Shown here in pieces: positions 29,323 through 37,639 of a stretch of DNA of 64,000 nt. Below the pieces are notes generated by a model. That model was not told the origin of the DNA. It was given only the letters and a program-made list of their open reading frames with translations, and made no database searches. The DNA lies in NCBI RefSeq assembly GCF_024206475.1, contig NZ_JAMBPR010000019.1, positions 62,001 through 126,000 of the forward strand, read 5' to 3'. The stretch is from Paraburkholderia sp. CNPSo 3274 (lineage in GTDB: Bacteria; Pseudomonadota; Gammaproteobacteria; Burkholderiales; Burkholderiaceae). The number at the start of each line of letters is the position of its first letter. Position 1 is the stretch's first letter. The position numbers and the translations under genes are program-made.

Positions 29323-30156
29323 TCAGGCCGTCGTGCTAACGAACAGGCCGCTCGCGGCGCCCGAGCCCTGCTGCTGCAGGTTGCTCGCGAGCGTCGTGAG
29401 GAATTGCTGAAGCTCGGACGTCGTGTCGCTCGACGAACTGCTCGACGAGGCGCCCATGGCCGTCAACAGGTTCTGGAAGTCAGACGTCAATTCGCTATCC
29501 GAACTGCTGCTGCTCGATGAGTTGCTTGCCGTGCTCGAATCGGAGGACGTGCTGCTCGAAGCCGACGAAAGCGACTGCGCGAGGTTCGAGATCGCCGAAG
29601 CGAGATCGCTGCCGTAACCGCCTGCCGACGAGGGCGGCGGAGGCGGCGGCGGGGGCATCATCGCTGCCGCATTGGTCGTCGTGCTCGTATCGCTCGACGT
29701 GGACGACGTGCTGGAGCTGGAAGCCGCGGTCGTCGCAGATGTAGCGCTTGCCGACGTAACCGCGCTGCTGTCGCTGCTTTCGTCCGTGCCCGTCGTGGTG
29801 ACGCCGCTCTGTTGCGCGGCGGCCTGGAACAGCGCGCCGAGGAATTGCTGAAGCGCGGCGGCGAGCGCATCGGGCGACGTGGATGACGTGCTCGACGTCG
29901 AACCGGAAGTGCTCGACGAAGAATCGGAACTGGCGGTGCTCGCGGAGGCGCTGGCCGTGCTGTCCGTCGTGAAGCCGAGCGACGAGAGCGCCGAGGCGAT
30001 GGCGGCAGCAAGCGGATTGACGTTGTTCGAGTCCGACGAGGCGTCCGAAGCCATGGGCATGCCCGACATCTGGCTGCTTGTGGTTTGCCCGTCTGCCTGG
30101 TAAGCGGCCCAGGTCGAAAACAGTGAGTTTGAGTTGGATAACGCGCTTATCGACAT
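29323..30156 (-). CDS. Ser/Thr-rich low-complexity protein (277 aa)
   Basis: About half of the residues are Ser, Thr, Ala or Asp, in long Ser/Thr runs (about 63-95, 130-165 and 205-245). A run of eight Pro (about 171-178) splits the protein. Between the runs sit amphipathic helical segments with related cores: ALAAALQQFLGALFQAAAQQ (about 97-116), ELTSDFQNLLTAMG and ELQQFLTTLASNLQQQ. There is no signal peptide or membrane helix. The layout of disordered spacers joining similar short helices suggests an assembly or secreted scaffold protein. I do not recognise a family. Confidence 0.6.
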   Translation of the reverse strand: MSISALSNSNSLFSTWAAYQADGQTTSSQMSGMPMASDASSDSNNVNPLAAAIASALSSLGFTTDSTASASASTASSDSSSSTSGSTSSTSSTSPDALAAALQQFLGALFQAAAQQSGVTTTGTDESSDSSAVTSASATSATTAASSSSTSSTSSDTSTTTNAAAMMPPPPPPPPSSAGGYGSDLASAISNLAQSLSSASSSTSSDSSTASNSSSSSSSDSELTSDFQNLLTAMGASSSSSSSDTTSELQQFLTTLASNLQQQGSGAASGLFVSTTA

Positions 30157-30273
30157 GTTTAACCCCCCGGTGAATGTGCGATATGGTCGATGCCCGACCG
30201 AGAAGGCTGGTCAGGCCACTCAGTCGGCGCAATCGTATGCCGTCTTTTGCTGTGGGAGGCGGCTTTGTAATTC

Positions 30274-30325
30274 GAGGAAAGAGTTCAGGTAAGGAACTCG
30301 CGCGATCCTTACCTTACCTTTCCTC
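30274..30325 (-). repeat. Long two-tier hairpin at the end of the AhpD-like gene
   Basis: An inner 9-bp stem (AGGTAAGGA/TCCTTACCT, 10-base loop, 30287-30314) is enclosed by an outer 8-bp stem (GAGGAAAG/CTTTCCTC, 30274-30325). It spans the stop codon of the gene at 30324 and lies ahead of the Ser-rich gene on the same strand. No U-run follows, so it may stabilise or process the mRNA rather than terminate it. Confidence 0.6.
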
Positions 30326-30800
30326 AGCCTGCTTCGTCGCGCACCGGCGGCGCGAAGCGCAGCGCCACGGCAATGCGGTTCCACGCATTGATATTTGCCA
30401 CGGCGGCGGTCAAGAACGCCATCTGCTCGCCGGGAAACTGCAGCGCCACTTCCTCGTAGAGCGCGTCGCTCACCCCTTCATGGAGTTTCGCGCTCAGCGC
30501 TTCCGTGTAAGCCAGCGCAGCGCGTTCGCGCTCGCTGAAGCATTCCGGCGCCTCGTGCCATGCGGCCACGAGATCGAGCTTGACCCGCGGCACGGCTTTC
30601 TCGCGCGCAATGTTGAGGTGGTACTGAATACAGAACGCGCAGCCATTGATTTGCGAGGCGCGAATTTTTAGCAGTTCGGTGAGCGGCTTTTCGAGCCCGG
30701 AAGCGTCGACAGCCTTGCTCATGGCGGAGAGCGCGGCCGCAACCGGGGCGGCGTCGCGCACGAAGGTTTCGTAAGTAATGCGGGTAGAAGCGCTGGACAT
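30324..30800 (-). CDS. AhpD-like / carboxymuconolactone decarboxylase family protein
   Basis: The 158-residue protein has the AhpD core: EKPLTELLKIRASQINGCAFCIQYHLNIAREK with the redox pair C54-x-x-C57 and H61. AhpD-type proteins use these cysteines in peroxide reduction or thiol exchange. Length and helix pattern match the single-domain alkylhydroperoxidase-like family. The gene is divergent from a MarR-family regulator, and a large dyad lies between the two starts, so peroxide- or electrophile-responsive control is likely. Confidence 0.88.
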   Translation of the reverse strand: MSSASTRITYETFVRDAAPVAAALSAMSKAVDASGLEKPLTELLKIRASQINGCAFCIQYHLNIAREKAVPRVKLDLVAAWHEAPECFSERERAALAYTEALSAKLHEGVSDALYEEVALQFPGEQMAFLTAAVANINAWNRIAVALRFAPPVRDEAG

Positions 30801-30831
30801 GACTGGACCTCGCGAAGTTTGGCCGTTAATA

Positions 30832-30862
30832 TCAGAGCACGAACATCATATTCGAACTCTGA
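30832..30862. promoter_or_regulatory. MarR-type operator between divergent genes
   Basis: TCAGAG-CA-CGAA and TTCG-AA-CTCTGA form a dyad with 10 of 12 positions matching and a 7-base centre. It lies between the AhpD-like start (30800) and the MarR start (30867) and would cover both promoters. Confidence 0.6.
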
Positions 30863-30866
30863 CATC

Positions 30867-31373
30867 ATGCACAGGACTGCGAGGAAAGACCCGGCTTCGA
30901 GGAGGGGCGAGCACGCGAGTGCCATTCCCGAGGTCGGCGAGGGCAAGCGTGGCGAGGCGGGCTATTTCGGCTACCTGCTGCGCCAGGCGGGTGCGGCGCA
31001 TCGTCTGCGCATGGAGCGCGCGCTCGACGATCTCGGCATTACGCCGCCGCAATTCGTCGTGCTGACCATGCTGGCCGCCTACCCCGGCATTTCGGGCGCC
31101 GATCTCGCGAGGCTCGCAGCGCTCACGCCGCAAACGGTGAGCGTGATCGTCGCGAATCTGGAGCGCGGCGGCGCGATCGCGCGTCGTCCCCACGCGGTGC
31201 ATGGGCGCATTCAGCAGATCGACGTGACCGATGAGGGCGAGGCGCTGCTCAGGCGGTGCCGCGCGCGCGTGAAGAAGCTGGAGGCGCGCATGGCCGCGGG
31301 CTTCACGGCCGAAGAGGAGCAGGTGATACGGCGCTGGTTAGTGAGCGTCGCGCGCGAGGACGACGCGGGCTGA
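30867..31373 (+). CDS. MarR-family transcriptional regulator
   Basis: The 168-residue protein carries the MarR winged helix: FGYLLRQAGAAHRLRMERALDDLGITPPQFVVLTMLAAYPGIS, then LARLAALTPQTVSVIVANLERGG and the wing IARRPHAVHGRIQQIDVTDEGEALL. ATG 30867 is chosen over 30819 because the earlier codons lie inside the operator dyad. It probably represses the divergent AhpD-like gene and itself, releasing DNA on binding an oxidant or aromatic compound. There is no redox Cys in the helix region, so ligand sensing is the simpler guess. Confidence 0.86.
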   Translation: MHRTARKDPASRRGEHASAIPEVGEGKRGEAGYFGYLLRQAGAAHRLRMERALDDLGITPPQFVVLTMLAAYPGISGADLARLAALTPQTVSVIVANLERGGAIARRPHAVHGRIQQIDVTDEGEALLRRCRARVKKLEARMAAGFTAEEEQVIRRWLVSVAREDDAG

Positions 31374-31396
31374 ATGCATCCCGGCGCGACTACGCG

Positions 31397-32197
31397 TTAC
31401 TTTGAAGCGCTCTTCGTTTGCGCGAGGCTGCACGAATGGTCGAGCAGGCCTTCCGCCGTGCCGGTTCCGCCATCGACATCGAGCCCGCTGTTCACGACGA
31501 GCCAGCCGTTGCGCTGGGCATCGGGGCCTGCGCCTGTCACGAGTATCGTCTGCACGGCCATGGTCTGGTTCGGCCCGAGATCGCGCTCGACCACGCGAAA
31601 CGGATTGTTGCTATCCGAGAGGCTCGTCACGCGCGTGACGCGGTAGCGCGAGCCGTCGAGCGTGGTCCAGCGCCACGTGCCCGGCGCCATGTCGCCATAC
31701 GGCGCGAGTGCCTTCGTAATGTCGGGTCGCATGCAATCGACGTGGATATGCAGTTGATTCTGCGTGCGGCGCTCCGAGGAATTGATCTCGATGCCGAGTT
31801 GATCGCCGGCGAGCGGCATGCCGAGCTTCGCCTCCACGAGGCGCCCCGCGCCCCATGCGCCTACCCAGTACTCCGGCGCGCCGCCGTAAAGAATTTCGGG
31901 GCTCTCGATGCCGGCCACGCGGTCCGTGGGAATCACGAGATACTGCGCGCGCCCTGCGATGTCCTTGAGCACGGCATAGCGCTTCTGGAAGTCGACGGTG
32001 GTGCAGGGGCCGGGCTGGCCCTTGTCGCGCATGTTCGGCACGCACTGGCCGCCGACGACTTTCCAGAGACCGTTGGAGTCGACCGCGGAGAGGCGCACGC
32101 AGGCGCCGGTGGCGGCGAGCGCAACGATTGCCGTCGTGGCTACGGCAAGCCGGGACATCCGCATGAAAGGGGCAAGGCGCAAGGATCGCATCGGCAC
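31397..32197 (-). CDS. cdh: CDP-diacylglycerol pyrophosphatase
   Basis: The enzyme splits CDP-diacylglycerol to CMP and phosphatidate. The roughly 266-residue protein has a signal or anchor segment (about 14-33: SRLAVATTAIVALAATGACV) and the Cdh family pattern LWKVVGGQCVPN, GPCTTVDFQKRYAVLKDIAGRAQYLVIPTDRVAGIESPE. The HIT-like active-site motif is LHIHVDC. It acts at the inner-membrane/periplasm side. The GTG at 32197 and the ATG at 32191 are both possible starts, as neither has a strong ribosome site. It is a single gene converging on the MarR gene. Confidence 0.88.
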   Translation of the reverse strand: MPMRSLRLAPFMRMSRLAVATTAIVALAATGACVRLSAVDSNGLWKVVGGQCVPNMRDKGQPGPCTTVDFQKRYAVLKDIAGRAQYLVIPTDRVAGIESPEILYGGAPEYWVGAWGAGRLVEAKLGMPLAGDQLGIEINSSERRTQNQLHIHVDCMRPDITKALAPYGDMAPGTWRWTTLDGSRYRVTRVTSLSDSNNPFRVVERDLGPNQTMAVQTILVTGAGPDAQRNGWLVVNSGLDVDGGTGTAEGLLDHSCSLAQTKSASK

Positions 32198-32296
32198 GAA
32201 GTGTCTGGATTCATTCGATCAAACGCGCCGCGGCGCGACGCAGCGCGCAGTGTAGCGCAATGCCCGTGACAGTCGCTTGCGCGCGGTTGTCGCGAC

Positions 32297-32599
32297 TCAT
32301 TTGCGGCGCGGATGAAACGTGACCGGTTGCGCGTTCGATGCGTTCGTTGCCGCAGGCGTCGGTCCGCACGTGCCGCAGGTGCCGCAGCCGTCGCCGCAAT
32401 CGCCGGTTGCGCCTTTCGGCTGCACAAAACGCCCTAGGCGCTGCGCGAATGCACTACGTTGCGGGCGCAACAGTGTGGCGGCCACGGCGGCCTGCACGCG
32501 CGTGGCCGTTTTCGGCGCGAGCTTGCGCAGCGTATAGACGAAGCTCGCGGCCACGAGCAGCGCGATCACCGCATATTGCGCGACGAGTCCGGCGTTCAT
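32297..32599 (-). CDS. Small Cys-rich membrane protein of the feo operon (100 aa)
   Basis: The protein has an N-terminal membrane helix (about 4-20) and a C-terminal cluster GDCGDGCGTCGTCGP with four closely spaced Cys, a plausible metal or Fe-S binding tail. Small proteins of this layout follow feoB in Burkholderia; some other bacteria have FeoC in this position. The start overlaps the feoB stop by 4 bp (ATGA), so it is translationally coupled and very likely part of ferrous iron uptake. Confidence 0.75.
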   Translation of the reverse strand: MNAGLVAQYAVIALLVAASFVYTLRKLAPKTATRVQAAVAATLLRPQRSAFAQRLGRFVQPKGATGDCGDGCGTCGTCGPTPAATNASNAQPVTFHPRRK

Positions 32600-34449
32600 A
32601 CGAAGTGCCTCGCGATCTGATACGTGACGAACGACGCCGCGTAGGCCACGATGAACATGTAACCGAACGAAATCACGACGGCGCGCCACGAGCGCGTTTC
32701 GCGGCGAATCACGGCGAGCGTGGACATGCATTGCGGGGCGAATGCGAACCACACCATCAGCGAGAGGGCGCTGGCGAGCGAGAAGTTCTGCGCGAGCGTG
32801 TGGCCGAGCGCGGCGGTATCCGCGTCGCCACCCGCCACCGCGTACACCGTGGCGAGGGCGGCCACCGCCGTTTCGCGCGCGGCGAACGCGGGGATCAGCG
32901 AAAGGCTCATTTGCCAGTTGAAGCCGAGCGGCGCGAACGGCCATTGCAGCGCGCGGCCGAGATAGCCGGCGATGGAGTAATCGATGGCGGGCAGCGTCGC
33001 GCCTGCGGGCGGTGAGGGGAACGTGGAGATGAACCACATCAGCACCGTGAGCGCGAGGATGATGCCCGTGAGGCGCTTGATGAAGATCGCGCCGCGCTCC
33101 CACAGGCCGATAGCGACGTCGCGTGCGCGCGGCAGCCGGTAGGAGGGCAGCTCCATGAGCAGCGCGTGTTCGCGGTGGTCGCGGCGCAGCTTCTTCATGA
33201 CCCAGCCCACCGCCATCGCGCCGACGATGCCGGCGGCGTAAAGCGCGAAGAGCACCAGGCCCTGCATGTTGAATACGCCGAAGATCAGGCGGTGCGGAAT
33301 GAATGCGCCGATCAGCAGCGCATAAACCGGCAAGCGCGCCGAGCACGTCATCAGCGGAGCGACGAGGATCGTGGCGAGCCTGTCGCGCGGGTCGGAGATG
33401 CTGCGCGTGCCCATCACGCCGGGAATCGCGCACGCGAAGCTCGATAGCAGCGGGATGAACGAGCGCCCCGTGAGACCCACGGCCACCATCATGCGGTCGA
33501 GCAGGAAGGCCGCGCGCGGCAGATAGCCCGACTCCTCCAGCACGAGGATGAAGAAGAACAGCACCAGAATTTCGGGCAAAAAGCCGAGCACGGTGCCTAC
33601 GCCGCCGAACAGCGCGTCCGTCACGAGGCTGCGCAGCGGGCCGTCCGGCAGCGCCGCGCCGGCGGCCGCGCCGAGCCAGGTGAAGCCGTCGCCGATGGCG
33701 TCGGTGAGCGGCTTGCCGAGCGAATACACGGCCTGGAACACGAGGAACATCACAAACGCGAGTATCAGCGGGCCGAGCACGGGGTGCAGCGCGAAGCGGT
33801 CGATGGCGTCGTCGCGCGCGTCGGTGGCGCGCGGCATCGTCACGGCGCCCGCGAGGATTGCACGCACCGTACTGTGCAGGTCGTCGTTGGCCGCTGTGGA
33901 CTTCGCTGGCGTCTGGGGTTTTTCTGTCGTCGTGCGGTCGATCAGCTCGATGAGCGCTTGCGCGCCGCCGCGCCGCACGGCCACGGTTTCGACCACGGAC
34001 ATGCCGAGCTGGCGGGCGAGTTCGCCCACGTTCACCTCGATGCCGCGGCGCTTCGCAGCGTCCATCATGTTCAGCGCAAGCACCATCGGGCGTCCCATGC
34101 GCTGCACTTCGAGCACGAAGCGCAGATGCAGGCGCAGATTCGTCGCGTCGGCCACGCAGACGATCAGATCCGGCGCGGCCTCGCCCGGGTAGCGGCCGAG
34201 CAGCACGTCGTGCGTCACGCGCTCGTCGGGGCTCGTCGAGTCGAGGCTGTAAGCGCCCGGCAGATCGAGCAGTTGCACCTTGCGGCCCGAGGGCGTGGCA
34301 AAGCGCCCTTCCTTGCGCTCGACCGTCACGCCCGCATAATTGGCGACCTTCTGGCGCGCGCCGGTCAGCAGATTGAAGAGCGCGGTCTTGCCGCAGTTGG
34401 GATTGCCGACGAGCGCCACGCGCAGCGACGTAACAGGGGCCTGGCTCAT
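32596..34449 (-). CDS. feoB: Ferrous iron transport protein B
   Basis: FeoB is the inner-membrane Fe(II) transporter with a G-protein domain. The 617-residue product starts with the GTPase part: G1 GNPNCGKT (15-22), switch region NYAGVTVERKEG, G3 DLPGAYSL, and NMMD. The membrane part contains two gate regions, ending in LMVWFAFAPQCMSTLAVIRRET. Length is normal for the shorter FeoB class. It overlaps feoA upstream and the Cys-rich gene downstream by 4 bp each, forming a compact operon under the Fur box at 34720-34738. Confidence 0.95.
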   Translation of the reverse strand: MSQAPVTSLRVALVGNPNCGKTALFNLLTGARQKVANYAGVTVERKEGRFATPSGRKVQLLDLPGAYSLDSTSPDERVTHDVLLGRYPGEAAPDLIVCVADATNLRLHLRFVLEVQRMGRPMVLALNMMDAAKRRGIEVNVGELARQLGMSVVETVAVRRGGAQALIELIDRTTTEKPQTPAKSTAANDDLHSTVRAILAGAVTMPRATDARDDAIDRFALHPVLGPLILAFVMFLVFQAVYSLGKPLTDAIGDGFTWLGAAAGAALPDGPLRSLVTDALFGGVGTVLGFLPEILVLFFFILVLEESGYLPRAAFLLDRMMVAVGLTGRSFIPLLSSFACAIPGVMGTRSISDPRDRLATILVAPLMTCSARLPVYALLIGAFIPHRLIFGVFNMQGLVLFALYAAGIVGAMAVGWVMKKLRRDHREHALLMELPSYRLPRARDVAIGLWERGAIFIKRLTGIILALTVLMWFISTFPSPPAGATLPAIDYSIAGYLGRALQWPFAPLGFNWQMSLSLIPAFAARETAVAALATVYAVAGGDADTAALGHTLAQNFSLASALSLMVWFAFAPQCMSTLAVIRRETRSWRAVVISFGYMFIVAYAASFVTYQIARHFV

Positions 34450-34697
34450 TGCGCGTTCTCCTCGTTCGTCGTCACGCTCACGCGCTGCGCTTCCGCGCGG
34501 CGCAATGCAAAGCGGGTCGAGCCGATCTGCACGAGCAGCGGGTCCGCGCCCCAGGGTGCGCGCGCAACCACGCGTACGGGCTCGCCTGGAACGAAGCCGA
34601 GGTCGCGCAGACGCTGCGCGATCGGGTCGGGGGCATGGATATCCTCGACACGCTCCACGAGGGCGGTCGCTCCTTTGGACAGATCGGTCAGACGCAT
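34446..34697 (-). CDS. feoA: Ferrous iron transport protein A
   Basis: FeoA is a small SH3-like cytoplasmic partner of FeoB. The 83-residue product shows MRLTDLSKGATALVERV, RLRDLGFVPGEPVRVVARAPWGADPLLVQIGSTRFALRRAEAQRV, the normal FeoA core. A GTG at 34715 would also be in frame. However, the -10 element TACAAT (34736-34741) places the transcript start near 34729, leaving hardly any leader for the GTG, so ATG 34697 is preferred. The stop overlaps the feoB start (ATGA). Confidence 0.9.
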   Translation of the reverse strand: MRLTDLSKGATALVERVEDIHAPDPIAQRLRDLGFVPGEPVRVVARAPWGADPLLVQIGSTRFALRRAEAQRVSVTTNEENAQ

Positions 34698-34719
34698 AGG
34701 TGGGGACTTGCTCACGACG

Positions 34720-34738
34720 AATGAGAATTGTTCTCATT
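34720..34738 (-). promoter_or_regulatory. Fur box at the feo promoter
   Basis: AATGAGAA-TTG-TTCTCATT is a 19-bp dyad with exact 8-bp arms that fits the Fur consensus. It overlaps the edge of a TACAAT -10 box (34736-34741, minus strand), so iron-loaded Fur would block initiation of feoAB. Confidence 0.88.
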
Positions 34739-34961
34739 GTAACGGCGGGGCCGTAGTTGTGGCAGCAATTGCACCTCGGGTCCGTCGATGCGGGCGGGGA
34801 ACCCACGGCCGAGGCGGGGTATCGGTGGCGAGTGCGCTTATTTGCCGCAGGCTGCGCACGGTGTCCGGCGCAAAGGCTATTTATTCCGGATGGCTAATTA
34901 AAAGATCGGCGATGGAAGAATGCGCCGCGCGACTTCCCCGTTGCCAGGGCGCCCCGTCCGC

Positions 34962-36416
34962 TCAAATCTCCGGCGCAGGCAGCGTCCCCAGAATCGCTTC
35001 GAACGCGAGACCGATCGCGAGCAGCCTGCGGTCGCCGCCGGCCGGTCCGTCGAGTTCAAGCCCGACTGGCAAGCGCCCGTCGACCAGGCCCGCCGGCAGC
35101 GCGAGGCCCGGAATGCCGGCGTTGCTCGCGGGATCGGTGTTGCGCAGATACGCCACCATCTCGTCGATCGGCGCCGCGCCGTCGATCGACACGCGAGACG
35201 AACCGTTCAGTTCGTCGATCGGCACCGCGGCGAGCCGCGTCGTGGGAAAGAGCAGCGCGTCGAGGCCGCTGGCTGCGAAAGTCTGCGCATAGAGCTGCTG
35301 CAGGCGCGGCCGCCACACCGTCATCGCGCCGTGGTAGTCGCCGCCGCGTGCGTCGGCGAGCACGGCGTCGTAGGCCGCGCGCACGTCGGGGCTCGCAATA
35401 CGCGCGGCGACGTCGGCCACGGTTTGAGCGGGCGCGTGGTTTGCAGCGAGCCACGCGGCGAGATCTTCGATGGGCTCGTGCAGCGCGATCGCGTAGCTCA
35501 CGCGGTCGTTCAGCGCGAGCAGCTCGCTCATTTCGACCGGCACGAGCGTGACGCCCGCGGCTTCGAGCTTCGCGAGCGCGACGCGCGCGACGTCTTCGAG
35601 CGCGGCTTCGAGACCTTCCCACAGCGGCGCGGGCAGGCCAACGCGCAGATTCGTCACGGCGGCCGGCGAGAGCGGGCCGTGCCCGGTGATCACAGCGTCG
35701 AGCAGCGCGACATCGGCTACCGTGCGCCCCATCGGCCCGACCGTGTCGCGCGTATGGCTGATCGGCACGACGGCCTGCGGGTCGTGATAGCGGCGTTGCG
35801 TGCCGCCGTCGCCGACGCTCGGGCGCAAGCCGACAATGCCGCACAGCGCGGCGGGAATGCGCGTGGAGCCGCCGGTGTCGGTGCCGAGTCCGGCGGGCAC
35901 GATGCGCGCCGCAATGGCGGCCGCCGTGCCGCCGGAGGAGCCGCCTGGAATTCGTTCGGGATCCCAGGGGTTACGCACGGGCCCCGCATGCGGCGCGAGG
36001 TTCGTGCTGGTGATGCCGAATGCCAGTTCGTGCATGTTGGCCTTGCCGAGCAGGATCGCGCCGGCATCGACGAGACGCTGCACGGAAGGCGCGTGACGTG
36101 CGGGCACGAAGCCTTCGAGCGCGGGTGTGGCCGCCGAGGTTTGCAGGCCGCGCGTATTGATGTTGTCCTTCACGACCATGGGCAGCCCGGCGAGCGGCAG
36201 ACGCGCGCGCTCGTTTGCGCCGAGCGAGTCGATGCGCTGCGCGGCGGCGAGCGCACCTTCCACGTCGAGCACGGTTAGCGCGTTGAGGTTGGAGAGCGCC
36301 TGCGCGCGCGCGAGCAACGTGGCGACGTAGTCGGCGGCCTTCAGTTGCCCCGCTTGAATGGCCTCGACGGCTTGCGTCGCGCTCAGTGCCAGTTGCTGGT
36401 CGACAGTCCAGGTCAT
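34962..36416 (-). CDS. Amidase (amidase signature family)
   Basis: The 484-residue enzyme has the amidase-signature triad regions: Lys in MVVKDNINT (about 80-88), the Gly/Ser stretch PGGSSGGTAAAIAARIVPAGLGTDTGGSTRIPAALCG with the cis-Ser and nucleophile Ser. It hydrolyses an amide to acid and ammonia. Resemblance is to indoleacetamide/mandelamide-type amidases rather than GatA, since no gatB/C is nearby. Substrate is not determined. GAGGAGAAC precedes ATG 36416. It is a single gene. Confidence 0.88.
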   Translation of the reverse strand: MTWTVDQQLALSATQAVEAIQAGQLKAADYVATLLARAQALSNLNALTVLDVEGALAAAQRIDSLGANERARLPLAGLPMVVKDNINTRGLQTSAATPALEGFVPARHAPSVQRLVDAGAILLGKANMHELAFGITSTNLAPHAGPVRNPWDPERIPGGSSGGTAAAIAARIVPAGLGTDTGGSTRIPAALCGIVGLRPSVGDGGTQRRYHDPQAVVPISHTRDTVGPMGRTVADVALLDAVITGHGPLSPAAVTNLRVGLPAPLWEGLEAALEDVARVALAKLEAAGVTLVPVEMSELLALNDRVSYAIALHEPIEDLAAWLAANHAPAQTVADVAARIASPDVRAAYDAVLADARGGDYHGAMTVWRPRLQQLYAQTFAASGLDALLFPTTRLAAVPIDELNGSSRVSIDGAAPIDEMVAYLRNTDPASNAGIPGLALPAGLVDGRLPVGLELDGPAGGDRRLLAIGLAFEAILGTLPAPEI

Positions 36417-36514
36417 GCAGGGTTCTCCTCGTGCGGCTATGAAGCCATGCTAACAACGCGCGCGCCGCGTTGCTGCAGGTTACGCGCGGGTTGCGCGTGT
36501 CTTGCGTTGTGGCG

Positions 36515-37011
36515 CTACTTGTTCAGGAGGCGCAGCGCAAAGCGTGCGAGCGTGGGCACGAGCGCTGGCTGCAAGAGGCGCGCGTCGTTTTCCTCGAGGC
36601 AGAGTTCGATCGTTTCGCACGGTTCGAGCGAGTCGCCCAGCACCTCGCGGTTCGAGGGCAGGAAGTTCGAGTCGCGCGCGTTGCCACTGGCGTCGATGCC
36701 ACGCGCGATAGCGAGCCGCTCCCACACCAGCATGAACCAGATAGCGGCCACGTGCACGGAGTGCCACGGCCTGCGCCACCCAACGTGAGACGGCTGAGCG
36801 CGTCGGGCGCGAGCTTTGGGCAGTCGAGCACGGCGGGGCGGTACGGATCGTGACTGTCGAGCAGCATCCGGCAGAACATCTTGCGGTGTTCGTCCGATCC
36901 GATTTTGATGGGCCCTGGCGCGTCGTGAGTCCAACGCCGCAGCGCGGCGTCCTGCTCGGAGATGAAGGCTGCGCCTTCGTCCGGATGCGTCAGGGTTTCG
37001 GACATGAGCAT
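36515..37011 (-). pseudogene. Ferritin-like domain protein, internally deleted and frameshifted
   Basis: The first frame from 37011 gives MSETLTHPDEGAAFISEQDA, then GPIKIGSDEHRKMFCRMLL and PDALSRL, the N-terminus of a ferritin-like family protein. At about 36770-36790 homology jumps to a second frame (AAIWFMLVWERLAIARG, then LCLEENDARLLQPALVPTLARFALRLLNK), which is the C-terminus of the same family. The four-helix core with the metal-binding residues is missing. The product cannot fold as a ferritin-like protein. The jump marks a large deletion that also changed the frame. Confidence 0.78.
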
Positions 37012-37068
37012 CTAATGTGAAAGGGGTATGACTCCTATTCTGTCACAACCGTAAGGAAGCATGCGCCC

Positions 37069-37284
37069 TTACGCGCAGCGGCGCTGCTGGTCGATCCACA
37101 TGCGCGCCCAGCGGCAGGCGTAGGCGAGCGCGTGCCTTTCTTCGAAGAAGTAATCGAGTTCGTCGAACGAATGCTGCGCGCCCGGCTGCGTGCGAATGGT
37201 GAGATTGGCGGCGAAAAGGCCGTTCGGGAGCTGCTGCGCGCTGGGGGCGACGACGTAGCCTTTGTAGCGTAATGGTGTGTTCAT
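37069..37284 (-). CDS. Conserved hypothetical protein (71 aa)
   Basis: The small soluble protein (MNTPLRYKGYVVAPSAQQLPNGLFAANLTIR, then DELDYFFEERHALAYACRWARMWIDQQ) belongs to a group of short Burkholderia proteins, related to each other but of unknown function. ATG 37284 is chosen; the frame stays open upstream but without homology. There is no signal peptide. Its neighbours offer no functional clue. Confidence 0.7.
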   Translation of the reverse strand: MNTPLRYKGYVVAPSAQQLPNGLFAANLTIRTQPGAQHSFDELDYFFEERHALAYACRWARMWIDQQRRCA

Positions 37285-37639
37285 GGCCGCGCTTCCTGCT
37301 GATCTACTGCTGATTTGCTCGAGTTCTCTTTCAGAGTGGCGCGTGTGTTTTGCTGTCCACTCAGTGCGCCGGCACGGACCAGCGTACGGGCCGCCGTGTG
37401 CCGATGGAACCAATCATTCGTCGCAAGCAAATCACGTGTGGCCTGGAACGGTCAGCAGAATGATCCGGATGAGGCGAGGGGTGAATCCGGCTTCAATGTG
37501 GACCGGCCGATATGCGGCGTCTGTGGGATGGCGCACGCGATGTGCGCCGCGCGACGCCGGCAATGTGGGTTAGGGAACGTTTCCCGCCCCGCGCGCTCGA
37601 CGGCGTGCGGGTGGGCAAGTCGGAGAGGTCGGCAGCGTG

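Noticed and set aside
29323..30156. Chance low-complexity frame
   Set aside because: I considered the Ser-rich frame spurious, but it has a start, a conserved-looking helix pattern and a terminator placed right behind it, so it is kept as a gene.
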